Source of the DNA: DASZXJ01 sp035545895
GTDB taxonomy: Bacteria; Planctomycetota; Phycisphaerae; Tepidisphaerales; Tepidisphaeraceae
Direction: 5' to 3'
DNA length: 30,415 nucleotides
NCBI GenBank assembly: GCA_035545895.1
Contig: DASZXJ010000189.1
Span: 1-30,415, forward strand
Shown: in pieces, positions 17,946 through 26,540 of the stretch
How positions within the stretch are numbered: the first letter of the stretch is position 1
Layout: the number at the start of each line of letters is the position of its first letter
Made by a program: the position numbers and the translations under genes
Notes under the pieces: generated by a model
What the model was told of the DNA's origin: nothing
Seen by the model: only the letters and a program-made list of their open reading frames with translations
Database searches by the model: none

Positions 17946-18476
17946 ATGCGACGTCATCGAGGAATGCCGCCCATTCGTGAAGGCAGCGTGAATGTCACGC
18001 CGCTCATCGACATCGTCATGTGTCTGATCGTCTTCTTCATGCTCGTTGCCAAGATCGGCGTGACCACCGGCGCGGAAGCGGAAATCGAAATCCCCGTCAC
18101 CCAACTGGGCCGCGACATCATGGAGATCGGCATTGAAAGCGCGCTGGTGCTCAATGTCCGCGAGGTGGCGGATCAACCCTTCGTCACCGCGCTGGTGGAA
18201 TCGGATGGCTCGATCAGCAAAACGGGCAAGCCGGTGGAATTGAAGGTGGTCGATCCGGTCTCCGGCCAGCGCGTGCTCGCCGAAGCGCTCAAGCGACTCC
18301 GTTTCGGCCGCGACGGCAAGCCAGGCGGAGTTCATGAAAACGCGGACAATCCGGAATTCAAGGTCATCATCCGCGGCGACAAGGGAATCAGCTACGCCAC
18401 GCTCGAGCCGGTGCTCCGAGCCTGCATGGAAGCCAATGTGAAAAACGTCAATTTTAATACGAAAAAGACGGGATAA
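17946..18476 (+). CDS. ExbD/TolR-family biopolymer transport protein, copy 1
   Basis: GAGGT at 17934-17938 with seven-base spacing picks the ATG at 17946 over an in-frame ATG at 17925 that overlaps the exbB-type stop. The 176-aa protein has the ExbD hallmark: a short basic N-terminus, VNVTPLIDIVMCLIVFFMLV with the proton-carrying aspartate in the transmembrane helix, and a C-terminal periplasmic domain (VIIRGDKGISYATLEPVLRA). An internal insert of about 60 residues (EVADQPFVTALVESDGSISK onward) makes it longer than E. coli ExbD. It likely forms a stator-type complex with the preceding ExbB and perhaps a heterodimer with the second copy. Confidence 0.94.
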   Translation: MRRHRGMPPIREGSVNVTPLIDIVMCLIVFFMLVAKIGVTTGAEAEIEIPVTQLGRDIMEIGIESALVLNVREVADQPFVTALVESDGSISKTGKPVELKVVDPVSGQRVLAEALKRLRFGRDGKPGGVHENADNPEFKVIIRGDKGISYATLEPVLRACMEANVKNVNFNTKKTG

Positions 18477-18480
18477 AGGA

Positions 18481-18562
18481 AGTTGCCAGTGGCCAGTTGG
18501 TAGTTGCCAATAAGCGAACCCGGCAACACGAACTGGCAACTGGCCACTAATAACTGGCAACT
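18481..18562. repeat. AGTTGCCAGTGGCCAGTTGG phrase repeat between the two exbD genes
   Basis: Words of the type AGTTGCCAGT and its reverse complement ACTGGCAACT recur several times. The outer arms (AGTTGCCAG, 18481-18489; CTGGCAACT, 18554-18562) pair perfectly and inner arms (AGTGGCCA / TGGCCACT) also pair. The repeat fills almost the whole 90-base spacer, ending four bases before the next ATG, so the second exbD has no visible ribosome-binding site. Confidence 0.85.
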
Positions 18563-18566
18563 ATTC

Positions 18567-19037
18567 ATGAAGATTCGCGGCGCGCAAAAGATTCACTATG
18601 ACTCCGGCCCAAACATGACGCCGCTGGTGGATGTTGTCATGGTCATCCTGATCTTCCTGATGCTGGCTGGTAGCTTTGTCGGCACCGAGGGATACCTGGT
18701 CAGCGACTTGCCGCTTCGCGCAAGCGGCGGGGGAAGCGTCACTCCGCCGCCAGGTGGGTTTCCGCAATATGAAATGCTCGAAATCCGGGTCGATCGAAAC
18801 GCCACGCACGATGGTTTCGTTGCTCACGCGGGACAGATTCAAACCAGCGATCCTAAAGTATTGGAAGCCGGCCTGAGCAATATGCGGGAGCAATACACCA
18901 AGGCCGGCAGTTCGCTGGACAAGGTGCAGGTGATCATCAGCCCCGGCGCATCGGTACGCTACGAACATCTGATCGAAGTTTATCAGGCGGCCCTCAAGGC
19001 CCAGTTCACCAAAATTGGGTTCTCAACAGCGCGATGA
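18567..19037 (+). CDS. ExbD/TolR-family biopolymer transport protein, copy 2
   Basis: The 156-aa protein starts at MKIRGAQK; an in-frame ATG at 18504 would translate the phrase repeat into NWQLATNNWQL and is judged unlikely. The transmembrane helix reads NMTPLVDVVMVILIFLMLAG with the expected aspartate. The periplasmic domain ends in VIISPGASVRYEHLIEVYQA, the ExbD-type fold. It differs strongly from copy 1, as is common where paired ExbD-like proteins form heterodimers. No clear ribosome-binding site precedes it, so translation may depend on coupling or on the repeat structure. The stop overlaps a possible start of the next gene (ATGA). Confidence 0.92.
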   Translation: MKIRGAQKIHYDSGPNMTPLVDVVMVILIFLMLAGSFVGTEGYLVSDLPLRASGGGSVTPPPGGFPQYEMLEIRVDRNATHDGFVAHAGQIQTSDPKVLEAGLSNMREQYTKAGSSLDKVQVIISPGASVRYEHLIEVYQAALKAQFTKIGFSTAR

Positions 19038-19043
19038 GGGTTG

Positions 19044-19138
19044 GAACCGCGGATAGACGCAGATTGACACAGATGAAAAAGAAGAAACTGAATTTTCATT
19101 TTGCAGATCTGTATTTATCCGTGTTCATCTGCGGTTTC
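19044..19138. repeat. CCGCGGATAGACGCAGATTG-type inverted phrase repeat at the TPR gene start
   Basis: The left arm (19044-19075) and the right arm (about 19107-19138) are imperfect reverse complements, both built around CCGCxGATxxACxCxGAT words. The element covers the start codon and signal-peptide codons of the following gene. The AT-rich centre encodes lysines and the hydrophobic run. Confidence 0.8.
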
Positions 19139-21931
19139 ATTTCCATTTCCACATTCGGTCAAACCACCCGCAGCGGCGAAGGTCTCGGCGCAATCGGCGA
19201 TGATGCGATGCTGAATGAGCTGGCAACACGCGGGTTGGATGTTCTGCTCGATCGTGCGTTTGAAGTGAATCACATTCCCGAAAGCCAGCGGCAGGGTCAG
19301 AAGGCGCTGGTTGCGCTGGCTCGATTGGCCGACCCATCCGCCAAACCCACTGCCGCTCAAAGGCAGCAACTTCTAGCAGAGGCGCTGGCGGGGATTGATG
19401 CGACCCTTGCCGTCACCAACGATCCCAATCTGCTGATGAAGCAGGCCTATGTGCTCATCACGCAAGGCGCCGAGCGCGATGTGAATACGCTGGAATATTG
19501 GGGTGAAAATCCGCGTACGCAGGCGTCGTTGCGTCCGGTCATGCAGACGGTCGATCGAATACTCGCCAAATGCGCCGAGCGCGCCAAATCGTTGTCCGAG
19601 GACGCAGCCGCCAAGATCACCGCGCCCAATAGTCCGTTTGTCGCCCGGTATGAGGAACTCGAACGCCTGACTGCGACGGCGGAATATACCCGGCGGATGG
19701 CGGCGTATTACCTGGCGCTGTCGATGGATTCAGCCAGCCCGCAGCGCGCTCAAATCGCCTCCGATGCCATCGAATATCTCAAGCAATTTGATGTTCCGGA
19801 AAATCCCGACCGATGCCTGGTTCGCAATCGCATGGCCAAGCTGTCGCTGCTCAAGTCCGATTTCGATGTGGCGCGGCAACTGTTCGCGTCGGTCATCAAT
19901 GACTCGGGCACGCCCAAACCAACGGTCGCTCAGCAATATGAAGCCCGCTATTTCTCGGCCGTCACGGAAATTCTTGCCCACAACCTCGATGGCGCGCACA
20001 AGAGCCTGAACGAACTGTTGAGCTGGCAGCCGATGAACCTGCCGAGCGATAAAAGTTCGCGCGATGGCGCGGATGCGGCTGTTTCGATGCTGCGGTATCG
20101 AATCGCCTCGCAGGAAGCCGAACAAACCCGCGAACCCGCCGCCAAAGCCCAAGCCAACAAGGCAGCCGTCGCTGTGCTCTTGGACCTGCTTGGAAGACGC
20201 CCCGATTTGCGCGGCATCATCTACGATCAACTGCTTCCCAAGCTGGACGACAAGACCGATCTCAAGCAGGTTGATCCGCTCCTGCTGCGAGCAATGGTTT
20301 CCAAGGCCGAGCAGGAGTTGCAAAAATCCGCGCCGAATGCAGTCGGCGCAGCGACCCTTGAGCGCGGCATCGAGGCAGGGAAAGAGATTCTTCGTCGTCG
20401 CGATCAACCGGGGGTTGATGCGCAGATGGTCGATGCGGCGTCTCTACTGATTCCGTTTTTCCAAAATCGGTTGGATCGAAAGGTCGATGCGGCCGGCGGT
20501 TTTCTCGATTACGCGGAGACTTCCAAACAATCGAACCTCAAAAACGCGACGCTGTCGCTGGACAATGCCCAGGGAATCATCGGCAGTCTTCGGGCCGATG
20601 CGCAAACCCGCGAGGATTCAGCAGTTACTCGTCTTTACGAACGCTTTTTACCGCTGGCGATTGCCGCGCCGTTCAAACGACAGGAATTTGCGTTTGAATA
20701 TGCCCGGCGTCTGCAGGCCAATGGAGATGCGCAGCGTGCGATCGAGTTTTATCGCCTCGTACCTCCGCAGGATAAACGGTGGCTGCAGGCGACGTTTCTT
20801 CAACTGGTTGCATTGAAGCAACAGTTGGACGATGGTCCTGCTGATTCATCGCAGCGAACGAAGATACTTGCGGAAACCCAGCAGCTTGCTGACAAGGTCG
20901 ATTCAGCGATCGACAGCGCCCTGGCGACGGCAAAAACGGACGATGAGCGTAATTCGGCGCGATCCATTCGTGTTCGCACGTTGCTCCTCGCTGCCGATCT
21001 GGCGCGACGCGAACTCAAAGACCCGCAGCGTGCGCTATCGCTTCTAAATGGTTTCGAAAAATCGGTGACTGGATTGCCCAATGCCGACGCGATGGTCAAC
21101 GAAGCGATGTACATTCGCGTGCAATCGTACATGTCCAGCGAGCAATATACTGCCGCCACCGATGAACTGGTGAAATTGCTCAATAAAACCGAAGGTTCGC
21201 AGGGCGCGCAGATCGTTTACAACCTGCTTGAAAAGCTCGATGCCGATTTTGATCGCGCCCAGCAGGCGAACGATCGGCCGGCCATGCTCACCTTGGCGCG
21301 GAACCGGGCGCAATTGAGCGGGTTTCTCGTCAAATGGGCTGAGCAAAATACAGAGCCGGGCATCAGGCAATATACATATCGATATCGTGTTTATGATGCC
21401 GATACCCAGCGGCGGGCGGCTGAACTGGAGGACGACGTCAACCTTCGCCAGCAGCGAATGACCGCGGCGCTTGAACGATATCAAGCACTGCTCACGCCTG
21501 CTTCGGTGGCGATATACAAGGCTTCGCTAAGCGATCCACGGGCGAAGAATGATCCGAATTTGTATGACCCGCAGGTCACGCTCGGGCTGGCGCTGGTCCA
21601 ATATGATCAAGGCAACTGGGAAAAAGCAGCGGCCGGATTCAGCAAATTGCTTACCGCCCGCAAACTCGGATTGGCGGTCAATTCCATCGAAGAAAACGGC
21701 GTGCAGAAACTCGTCGATAACGATCCTTATTGGGAAGCGATCTACAAGCTGGTTCGCTGCGATCAGAAATTAAATCAGGGGCTGGACGAGGCGCGCGAAT
21801 TTCTCAAGCTTCAATATGTCACATGGGGTGAACATGTCGGCGGGAAGAAGTGGAAGCGTGAATTTGAGCAGATTCGTTCGGAATTGATCCCCGATTTCAA
21901 ACCATCGCCGGCGACAACGCCCGCTCAGTAA
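19073..21931 (+). CDS. Large exported TPR-repeat protein
   Basis: From the ATG at 19073 the 952-aa protein begins MKKKKLNFHF followed by a hydrophobic stretch (LYLSVFICGFISISTFGQ) that serves as a signal peptide; an ATG at 19034 in the same frame overlaps the exbD stop and adds 13 residues. The rest is alpha-helical with many TPR-like helix pairs, for example AIEYLKQFDVPENPDRCLVR, DGAHKSLNELLSWQP, GDAQRAIEFYRLVPPQDKRW, YDQGNWEKAAAGFSKLLTAR. No enzyme motif is visible. It closes the ExbB/ExbD operon, so it is probably the periplasmic scaffold of that complex. Oddly, the signal peptide is encoded by a phrase repeat. No ribosome-binding site is obvious. Confidence 0.88.
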   Translation: MKKKKLNFHFADLYLSVFICGFISISTFGQTTRSGEGLGAIGDDAMLNELATRGLDVLLDRAFEVNHIPESQRQGQKALVALARLADPSAKPTAAQRQQLLAEALAGIDATLAVTNDPNLLMKQAYVLITQGAERDVNTLEYWGENPRTQASLRPVMQTVDRILAKCAERAKSLSEDAAAKITAPNSPFVARYEELERLTATAEYTRRMAAYYLALSMDSASPQRAQIASDAIEYLKQFDVPENPDRCLVRNRMAKLSLLKSDFDVARQLFASVINDSGTPKPTVAQQYEARYFSAVTEILAHNLDGAHKSLNELLSWQPMNLPSDKSSRDGADAAVSMLRYRIASQEAEQTREPAAKAQANKAAVAVLLDLLGRRPDLRGIIYDQLLPKLDDKTDLKQVDPLLLRAMVSKAEQELQKSAPNAVGAATLERGIEAGKEILRRRDQPGVDAQMVDAASLLIPFFQNRLDRKVDAAGGFLDYAETSKQSNLKNATLSLDNAQGIIGSLRADAQTREDSAVTRLYERFLPLAIAAPFKRQEFAFEYARRLQANGDAQRAIEFYRLVPPQDKRWLQATFLQLVALKQQLDDGPADSSQRTKILAETQQLADKVDSAIDSALATAKTDDERNSARSIRVRTLLLAADLARRELKDPQRALSLLNGFEKSVTGLPNADAMVNEAMYIRVQSYMSSEQYTAATDELVKLLNKTEGSQGAQIVYNLLEKLDADFDRAQQANDRPAMLTLARNRAQLSGFLVKWAEQNTEPGIRQYTYRYRVYDADTQRRAAELEDDVNLRQQRMTAALERYQALLTPASVAIYKASLSDPRAKNDPNLYDPQVTLGLALVQYDQGNWEKAAAGFSKLLTARKLGLAVNSIEENGVQKLVDNDPYWEAIYKLVRCDQKLNQGLDEAREFLKLQYVTWGEHVGGKKWKREFEQIRSELIPDFKPSPATTPAQ

Positions 21932-21941
21932 ACCTGCTCGA

Positions 21942-22589
21942 TCACCGCATTTGCGTGGTTGGCGCGGATGTTGGCGCATCGGTTTGAAGGGCTTTGCTCC
22001 AGACCGCGCCGAGCCGCTGTTTGACGGCCGCTTCGGCATCCTGCACGGTCGTGTACTTGTTGTCGTTAATTTCATCCGCCGACAGATTCATCGCGTCGGT
22101 CAATGCTTTCAGAAGTTTGAGCATCCGAGTGCGTTCTTCATCGGTGTGCGCCGTTCCGGTTGGAACGATTAACTTCCATGAGCCTTCGATCATGCGCAAG
22201 GTTTGTGGAACTGGCTGGCCGGGAATCTTAAGCGTGGCGGTATCATCGTTGATGGACACCTCGGCGGCATCGATCTGGGCGGCATCCTCGGGCAAAGTCG
22301 TGCCCTGGGTAAAAGGAACAGCCGAGCCGGGAAACTTCTTTTTCGCGCCATCCGCCAATCTCTTGCCTGCGACGACAACCCCCGCATATCCCCTGGCCAA
22401 TTCCTGCTGAGGATCATTTTCAACGTACAAAAACTGCTGAATGGCCGGTGCATCGGCTTTCTCGAACGCGGCATGCAGATTTTTCAGCGCGGATTTTGGA
22501 TCCGAGCTTGTCTGGGCTGAGGCCAGGGAAATACAGATGCACGTCCCGGCCATCACCACCGACGCGTGGGACAGAAAGCGATTAAGCAT
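21942..22589 (-). CDS. Exported hypothetical protein
   Basis: The 215-aa protein starts with a signal peptide (MLNRFLSHASVVMAGTCICI, cleavage likely after ASAQ). A longer frame to 22676 overlaps the glycosyltransferase gene and is not preferred. Residues 30-180 look like a small alpha+beta domain: DPKSALKNLHAAFEKADAPA, then DDTATLKIPGQPVPQTLRMI and EGSWKLIVP, the pattern of NTF2-like or stress-type exported proteins that combine a helix-rich start with a late strand pair. I do not recognise the family securely. It lies 31 bases downstream of the glycosyltransferase on the same strand and converges with the TPR gene ten bases away. Confidence 0.75.
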   Translation of the reverse strand: MLNRFLSHASVVMAGTCICISLASAQTSSDPKSALKNLHAAFEKADAPAIQQFLYVENDPQQELARGYAGVVVAGKRLADGAKKKFPGSAVPFTQGTTLPEDAAQIDAAEVSINDDTATLKIPGQPVPQTLRMIEGSWKLIVPTGTAHTDEERTRMLKLLKALTDAMNLSADEINDNKYTTVQDAEAAVKQRLGAVWSKALQTDAPTSAPTTQMR

Positions 22590-22620
22590 GTCGGGATTGT
22601 TGCATTGGCGCGGCAGGCAT

Positions 22621-23814
22621 TCAAGCCTTCGGCTCGGAAATGGCCTGGCGGGGAAGGGGCACATCACGTCGGGCAACCGGTTCCACCGATACTTCCACGG
22701 TTTCTTCCGGCTGAACGGATCGCATCACGGGCAGCGCCCAGGAATCGTGAAGCGTCGGACTCGGGACCACGGCAGCCTCTTCACCCGGCAGCGCGATCCG
22801 TACCGTGCGCTTGGTCGCATAGATACGGCGCCGGGCCAGGTACAGCAGCTCTTCGCTGATCCGCCGATGGCGACCGAGCATGTCTGCCAGCATCGCCAGG
22901 ACAAACATCATGAATCCCAGCGTGACCAAAGCCCCGCTGATCGGAATCAGGCTGGTGAATGGCGAAGTTACATGCACGGTGATGACGTGCCTGACGTTAT
23001 TGACGACCTCGGTTTTGGTGTCGCCGATCGCGTACCAGATGGCAACAAACATCGCCAGGAGTAAGCCGGGCACGAAGAGCATCATCCCAATGCCGCCAAA
23101 GAACTTGAGCGGCTGGATATCGCGCATTGCGCGAAGGATGATGGGCAGCGAATTGCGGGCGTATTTGGTGATGCTGGAGGCGATTCGGCTTTTTCCATGT
23201 TCGCGAACGCCGCGGATTTTCAGCGGCACTTCGGTAATCCGCATGCCCTTGCCGAATAAATCGATGAAACACTCCTGCGTATAAGTGAACCGGCCAAACA
23301 GTGTCAGCCGATAGACGGCCTCGCGGTTAAACGCTCGAAAGCCGCAGCTCACATCGGTAAAGCTCGTGCCCCCGCATACCCAGTTAATAATGCCGGTCAC
23401 CACCCGATTGCCATAGAACTTGACCCTTGGCATGTCGGGATAGAGGTCTGGGTTGGCAAATCGGGAGCAGGTGACAAAGTCGGCTTCATCGCGCAGAAGG
23501 GGTTGAATCAGCTTGGTGATATCGGCGGGGTTGAATTGCCCGTCGCCATCGATATTGACGATGATATCCGCATTGCGGCGCATGGCTCGTTCGATGGCGG
23601 CTCGAAAGATTGCGCCCAAGCCGGGCCGGCCGGTGATGTTGACTACCATTGCACCGGCTGCTTCGGCAACCTGCGCGGTTTGGTCAGTCGAGCCGTCATT
23701 GATGACGATGACTTCGATCTCCGCAACGCCGGGAATCTTCCGAGGCACGCCGGAAACCACCTGCCCTATGGTTTTTGCTTCATTCTGGGCTGGAATCGTA
23801 ACAACCAACTTCAT
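22621..23814 (-). CDS. Family 2 glycosyltransferase, DPM1/DPG synthase-like
   Basis: The 397-aa protein has a GT-A domain: VVTIPAQNEAKTIGQVV, VIVINDGSTDQT, a metal-binding DGDGQFNP at residues 89-95, and SCGFRAFNREAVYRL with TYTQECFIDLFGKGMRITEV. Two C-terminal transmembrane helices follow (about residues 240-265 and 290-315), then a Pro/Val-rich tail. Such enzymes transfer a sugar from a nucleotide donor to polyprenyl phosphate at the cytosolic membrane face, providing donors for GT-C enzymes. GT-C-like genes do occur in this window, although broken. A seven-base inverted repeat (23849-23855 / 23869-23875) lies 35 bases upstream of the start. Confidence 0.92.
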   Translation of the reverse strand: MKLVVTIPAQNEAKTIGQVVSGVPRKIPGVAEIEVIVINDGSTDQTAQVAEAAGAMVVNITGRPGLGAIFRAAIERAMRRNADIIVNIDGDGQFNPADITKLIQPLLRDEADFVTCSRFANPDLYPDMPRVKFYGNRVVTGIINWVCGGTSFTDVSCGFRAFNREAVYRLTLFGRFTYTQECFIDLFGKGMRITEVPLKIRGVREHGKSRIASSITKYARNSLPIILRAMRDIQPLKFFGGIGMMLFVPGLLLAMFVAIWYAIGDTKTEVVNNVRHVITVHVTSPFTSLIPISGALVTLGFMMFVLAMLADMLGRHRRISEELLYLARRRIYATKRTVRIALPGEEAAVVPSPTLHDSWALPVMRSVQPEETVEVSVEPVARRDVPLPRQAISEPKA

Positions 23815-24167
23815 GCGGCCAACCTTCCCGCGGTACGCAGCCTAATTTGCAGACCGGCCAATTTAGCAGGTCTGCGGTGGTCCCACAAGCACTACTAAGA
23901 GAGGCACAGGGTCTTCAAAGTTTTCGTCAACATCGGTCAATTGCTCCGAAAACCGCTATTAAAAAGGGTTTACAAGAAGTGTGTTGCCCCATTTTATCGC
24001 TTCATTTATTCCAATGTCATGGGTTCAATTCAGGTAATGGGTCGGTTTGAGATTGGTTCATTTATGGGGTGGGACGATCAATATCAGGATTTTCCCGAAA
24101 TCCAGTTGATCGCGGTCACCCGGATTCGGCCAAGCCGGCGATCGGAAGAAAGCCGCCGTCATTCGTT
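23815..24167. other. Gene-free stretch
   Basis: Short open frames exist on the plus strand but none shows protein-like composition or a ribosome-binding site. Apart from the inverted repeat GCAGACC/GGTCTGC (23849-23875) I see no structure. It probably contains the promoter of the glycosyltransferase gene and the 3' region of the LEPR-motif surface protein; no clear terminator was found. Confidence 0.5.
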
Positions 24168-25904
24168 TTAATGAGTTTCGACGTTCACCAGCAGATCGAT
24201 CAGATCGCCATAGAAGATATCGCGACCGGCTCCGCCATCGACGCGGTCGATTGTGCCGTCCGAGCAGTAGAATCGATCCGTGCCTGCTTCGCCGAACAGG
24301 CTATCGGCCCCGCCCATTCCGTAGATCGTGTCGTTGCCGCCGTTGCCGTGGATGACGTTGGCCAGTGATGAACCGATCAGCCGGTCGTTGCCGGCGCCGC
24401 CGTTGATGTTTTCGATATCGTTCAGGACGTTGTCGCGTTCGTTGGTTTCGCCGCTCGTGCCGAGCGTCTGGCTGTAGTTGCTGCTGATGGTGACGGTCAC
24501 GCCTGCCGAGCGGGTCGAATAGTCGGCCGTATCGTTTCCGCTGCCGCCGGTCATGAAATCCGCGCCGGCGCCACCATCGAGCACGTCGTTTTGATTTTGT
24601 CCCCAAAGCGAATCGTTGCCGTTTTGACCGTACAGCCGATCATTTGAGCTTCCGCCCAGGAGCTGGTCGTTGCCGTCGCCGCCTTCGAGCCGGTCGACGC
24701 CGTTGGCGCCGTTGAGCGAATCGTTTCCCGCATCGCCGCGGAGCAGATCCGATCCGGCCCCGCCGAGGATTGAATCATCTCCCGCGCCGCCGCTGACGTT
24801 GGAACTGATCGCCACACCATTGAGGCTGACCACGTCATTTCCATTGCCCGCCGAGATGGTGATCGATTTCACCGATGCAGCAGTGAAATTCAGTGTCTGG
24901 CCATTGAGCGTGACGTGAAGCGTCGCACCAGCCAGGCTGAGCGTGATCGTGTCGCTGGCGCTCGTGCCGCTGACCGTCAGCGCGTTGCCATTGAGTACCG
25001 CAAATGCCGGTGGAGGCGGGGGATTTGAATCCGGTCCCGACTGCGAATTCACCATGTCCGGCCTGAAGTCGCGCTTCACATTGACCGGGCCGATCGTCAC
25101 GTTGTCGTAGCGGACGAATCCGCCGAGCGTGCCGCCGCCCGCCCATACCGTGTAATTTCCATCCGGCAGGGCCAGTGAATATCCACCCGATGCCCACGTG
25201 GTCGTGGAAAATCGCGCGTGGGTTGAATTGTTGATCGCGGTGACTGTCACGCCGCCCATCTGTTCGCCGGGCGTATAAAAATTGTCGTGGCTGCTGTCGG
25301 TATACGCCACGCCGGTCAGAAAACTCCCGCTGCCGGAAAAAGCGAAGTCCTGGATTGAAATCAGCGCGTTAAGCCCGTTGTAATCCCCGACGGTCAGCCC
25401 CGAGCCGATTTCCTTCCACCCCGGGTCCATCATGTTCACCCGGTGCCACCGTCCGCCGATGGTCTGGTCGGTGTAGTAATTTGAAAATTGCAGGTCCAGT
25501 GTGCTGGAATAATCGCCAATCCCAAAATACGACGCCAGCGCCGCGTTTTCACCCGCGCCCGATGGATTGCCAAACACATAGCCAGCCGAGCTCATGCGCC
25601 CGCCGGGACTCGTGCCTCCAGCGAAATGGTCGAACACATCGTGGTCGATCAGGTATTGCGAATATGACCGGGCCGAGTCGTTCAGCAGGGGGTTGATCGC
25701 CAGCGGCTGCTTGGCGTCGGTGGAGATGTTCACCGCTGCCGGGCCTTCATTGAGCGCGATTCCATATTTCGTCGCAGTGGCCGATGGATTGGCGCGCGCC
25801 TGGTTGTAAAGCTCGACCATGTACTGCTCGTAAATGGTGGGATAGACCGCCGCCATCAGCCGGCGTGGCTCGAGCAGTTGAAATTGCGGTACGAATGAAC
25901 GCAT
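24168..25904 (-). CDS. LEPR-motif surface protein with CAP, SdrD-B-like and RTX domains
   Basis: The 578-aa protein starts at MRSFVPQFQLLEPRRLMAA: LEPRRLM (residues 11-17) is the LEPR-XLL-type motif that marks large extracellular proteins in planctomycetes and some other bacteria. A CAP/SCP-like domain follows (LYNQARANPSATATKYGI, HDVFDHFAGGTSPGGRMSSA, GENAALASYFG). Next comes a SdrD-B/Cna-like repeat (GVAYTDSSHDNFYTPGEQMG, GGYSLALPDGNYTVWAGG), a PPPPP linker, and a C-terminal region with RTX calcium-binding nonapeptides (GGAGDDSILGGAGSDLLRGD, GGDGNDQLLGG). The protein is presumably secreted, with RTX folding in calcium outside the cell. No PEP-CTERM or LPXTG anchor is visible. An upstream start at 25970 would place residues before the motif that lack any signal character. 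Confidence 0.9.
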   Translation of the reverse strand: MRSFVPQFQLLEPRRLMAAVYPTIYEQYMVELYNQARANPSATATKYGIALNEGPAAVNISTDAKQPLAINPLLNDSARSYSQYLIDHDVFDHFAGGTSPGGRMSSAGYVFGNPSGAGENAALASYFGIGDYSSTLDLQFSNYYTDQTIGGRWHRVNMMDPGWKEIGSGLTVGDYNGLNALISIQDFAFSGSGSFLTGVAYTDSSHDNFYTPGEQMGGVTVTAINNSTHARFSTTTWASGGYSLALPDGNYTVWAGGGTLGGFVRYDNVTIGPVNVKRDFRPDMVNSQSGPDSNPPPPPAFAVLNGNALTVSGTSASDTITLSLAGATLHVTLNGQTLNFTAASVKSITISAGNGNDVVSLNGVAISSNVSGGAGDDSILGGAGSDLLRGDAGNDSLNGANGVDRLEGGDGNDQLLGGSSNDRLYGQNGNDSLWGQNQNDVLDGGAGADFMTGGSGNDTADYSTRSAGVTVTISSNYSQTLGTSGETNERDNVLNDIENINGGAGNDRLIGSSLANVIHGNGGNDTIYGMGGADSLFGEAGTDRFYCSDGTIDRVDGGAGRDIFYGDLIDLLVNVETH

Positions 25905-26251
25905 AAACCCGCTGTATTGGAATCGGATGGTTTGACCGATGGAGCAAGCAACCGCTGGCAACAGGGGCAATGAATTCCGCGCCCGCCGCCCGCATGGGCT
26001 GCACAGACGGCACAGAAGGCCTGTCTGCGTTATCGCCCCGTGGGCTGAGTGTTTATACCTTGAGCAATGAACAATCTCCCGGTTTTTCCGGTCAAAAACG
26101 ACGATTTTTTATCGAAAAACCCCAATCACCGGCTGCGCTGCTAGCCGCAATGCAGGCGAATGCTGCGACTTTCAACGTAGGGAGGTACGGTGGGACCCCG
26201 CATCGTTCGCTAGGCAACCAGTGGCGAGGGTTGGCGGGGAAACTGGGATTA

Positions 26252-26330
26252 AATGGTCAATGACCAAGTCTCAATGACCAACAAAATCCCAATGACGAAT
26301 GACCATAATCCGAATGACGAATCAGTGACC
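26252..26330. repeat. CAATGACCAA / GAATGACGAAT phrase repeat
   Basis: Words such as TCAATGACCAA, CCAATGACGAATGACC and CGAATGACGAATCAGTGACC follow each other with no fixed spacer. It begins with the near-palindrome TGGTCAATGACCA. It is not a CRISPR, because units overlap and vary. Confidence 0.8.
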
Positions 26331-26370
26331 TGCGGCTCCTTTGTTGCGCCATGCTGACTCATTTCGCGCA

Positions 26371-26412
26371 ATTCCAAATCCGAAATCTGCAATCCGAAAT
26401 CCAAAATCCCCA
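26371..26412. repeat. AATCCGAAATC phrase repeat
   Basis: Tandem variants of the word (A)ATCC(G/A)AAATC: ATTCCAAATCCGAAATCTGC followed by AATCCGAAATCCAAAATCCC. The words match those in the dxs leader and in the hairpin after the secretin gene. Confidence 0.8.
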
Positions 26413-26540
26413 TTCATCTGGCTCTCAAAACCTGCACGGAATTGCGCGCTATGTGACGAGTCGGACAAACGGATTGGTCGATGAAATGCGCCGAATCTTC
26501 GCGCATCTGCACGTTTCCCGCAGTCACTGAGTCCATCCTC

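Noticed and set aside
23847..24171. Two short plus-strand frames between the glycosyltransferase and the surface protein
   Set aside because: No ribosome-binding site and no family resemblance.
25970..26263. 97-codon plus-strand frame in the repeat region
   Set aside because: No ribosome-binding site, no recognisable pattern, and it runs into a phrase repeat.
26252..26412. Possible CRISPR array
   Set aside because: Units are 8-12 bases, variable and overlapping; there are no constant repeats with unique spacers and no cas genes.
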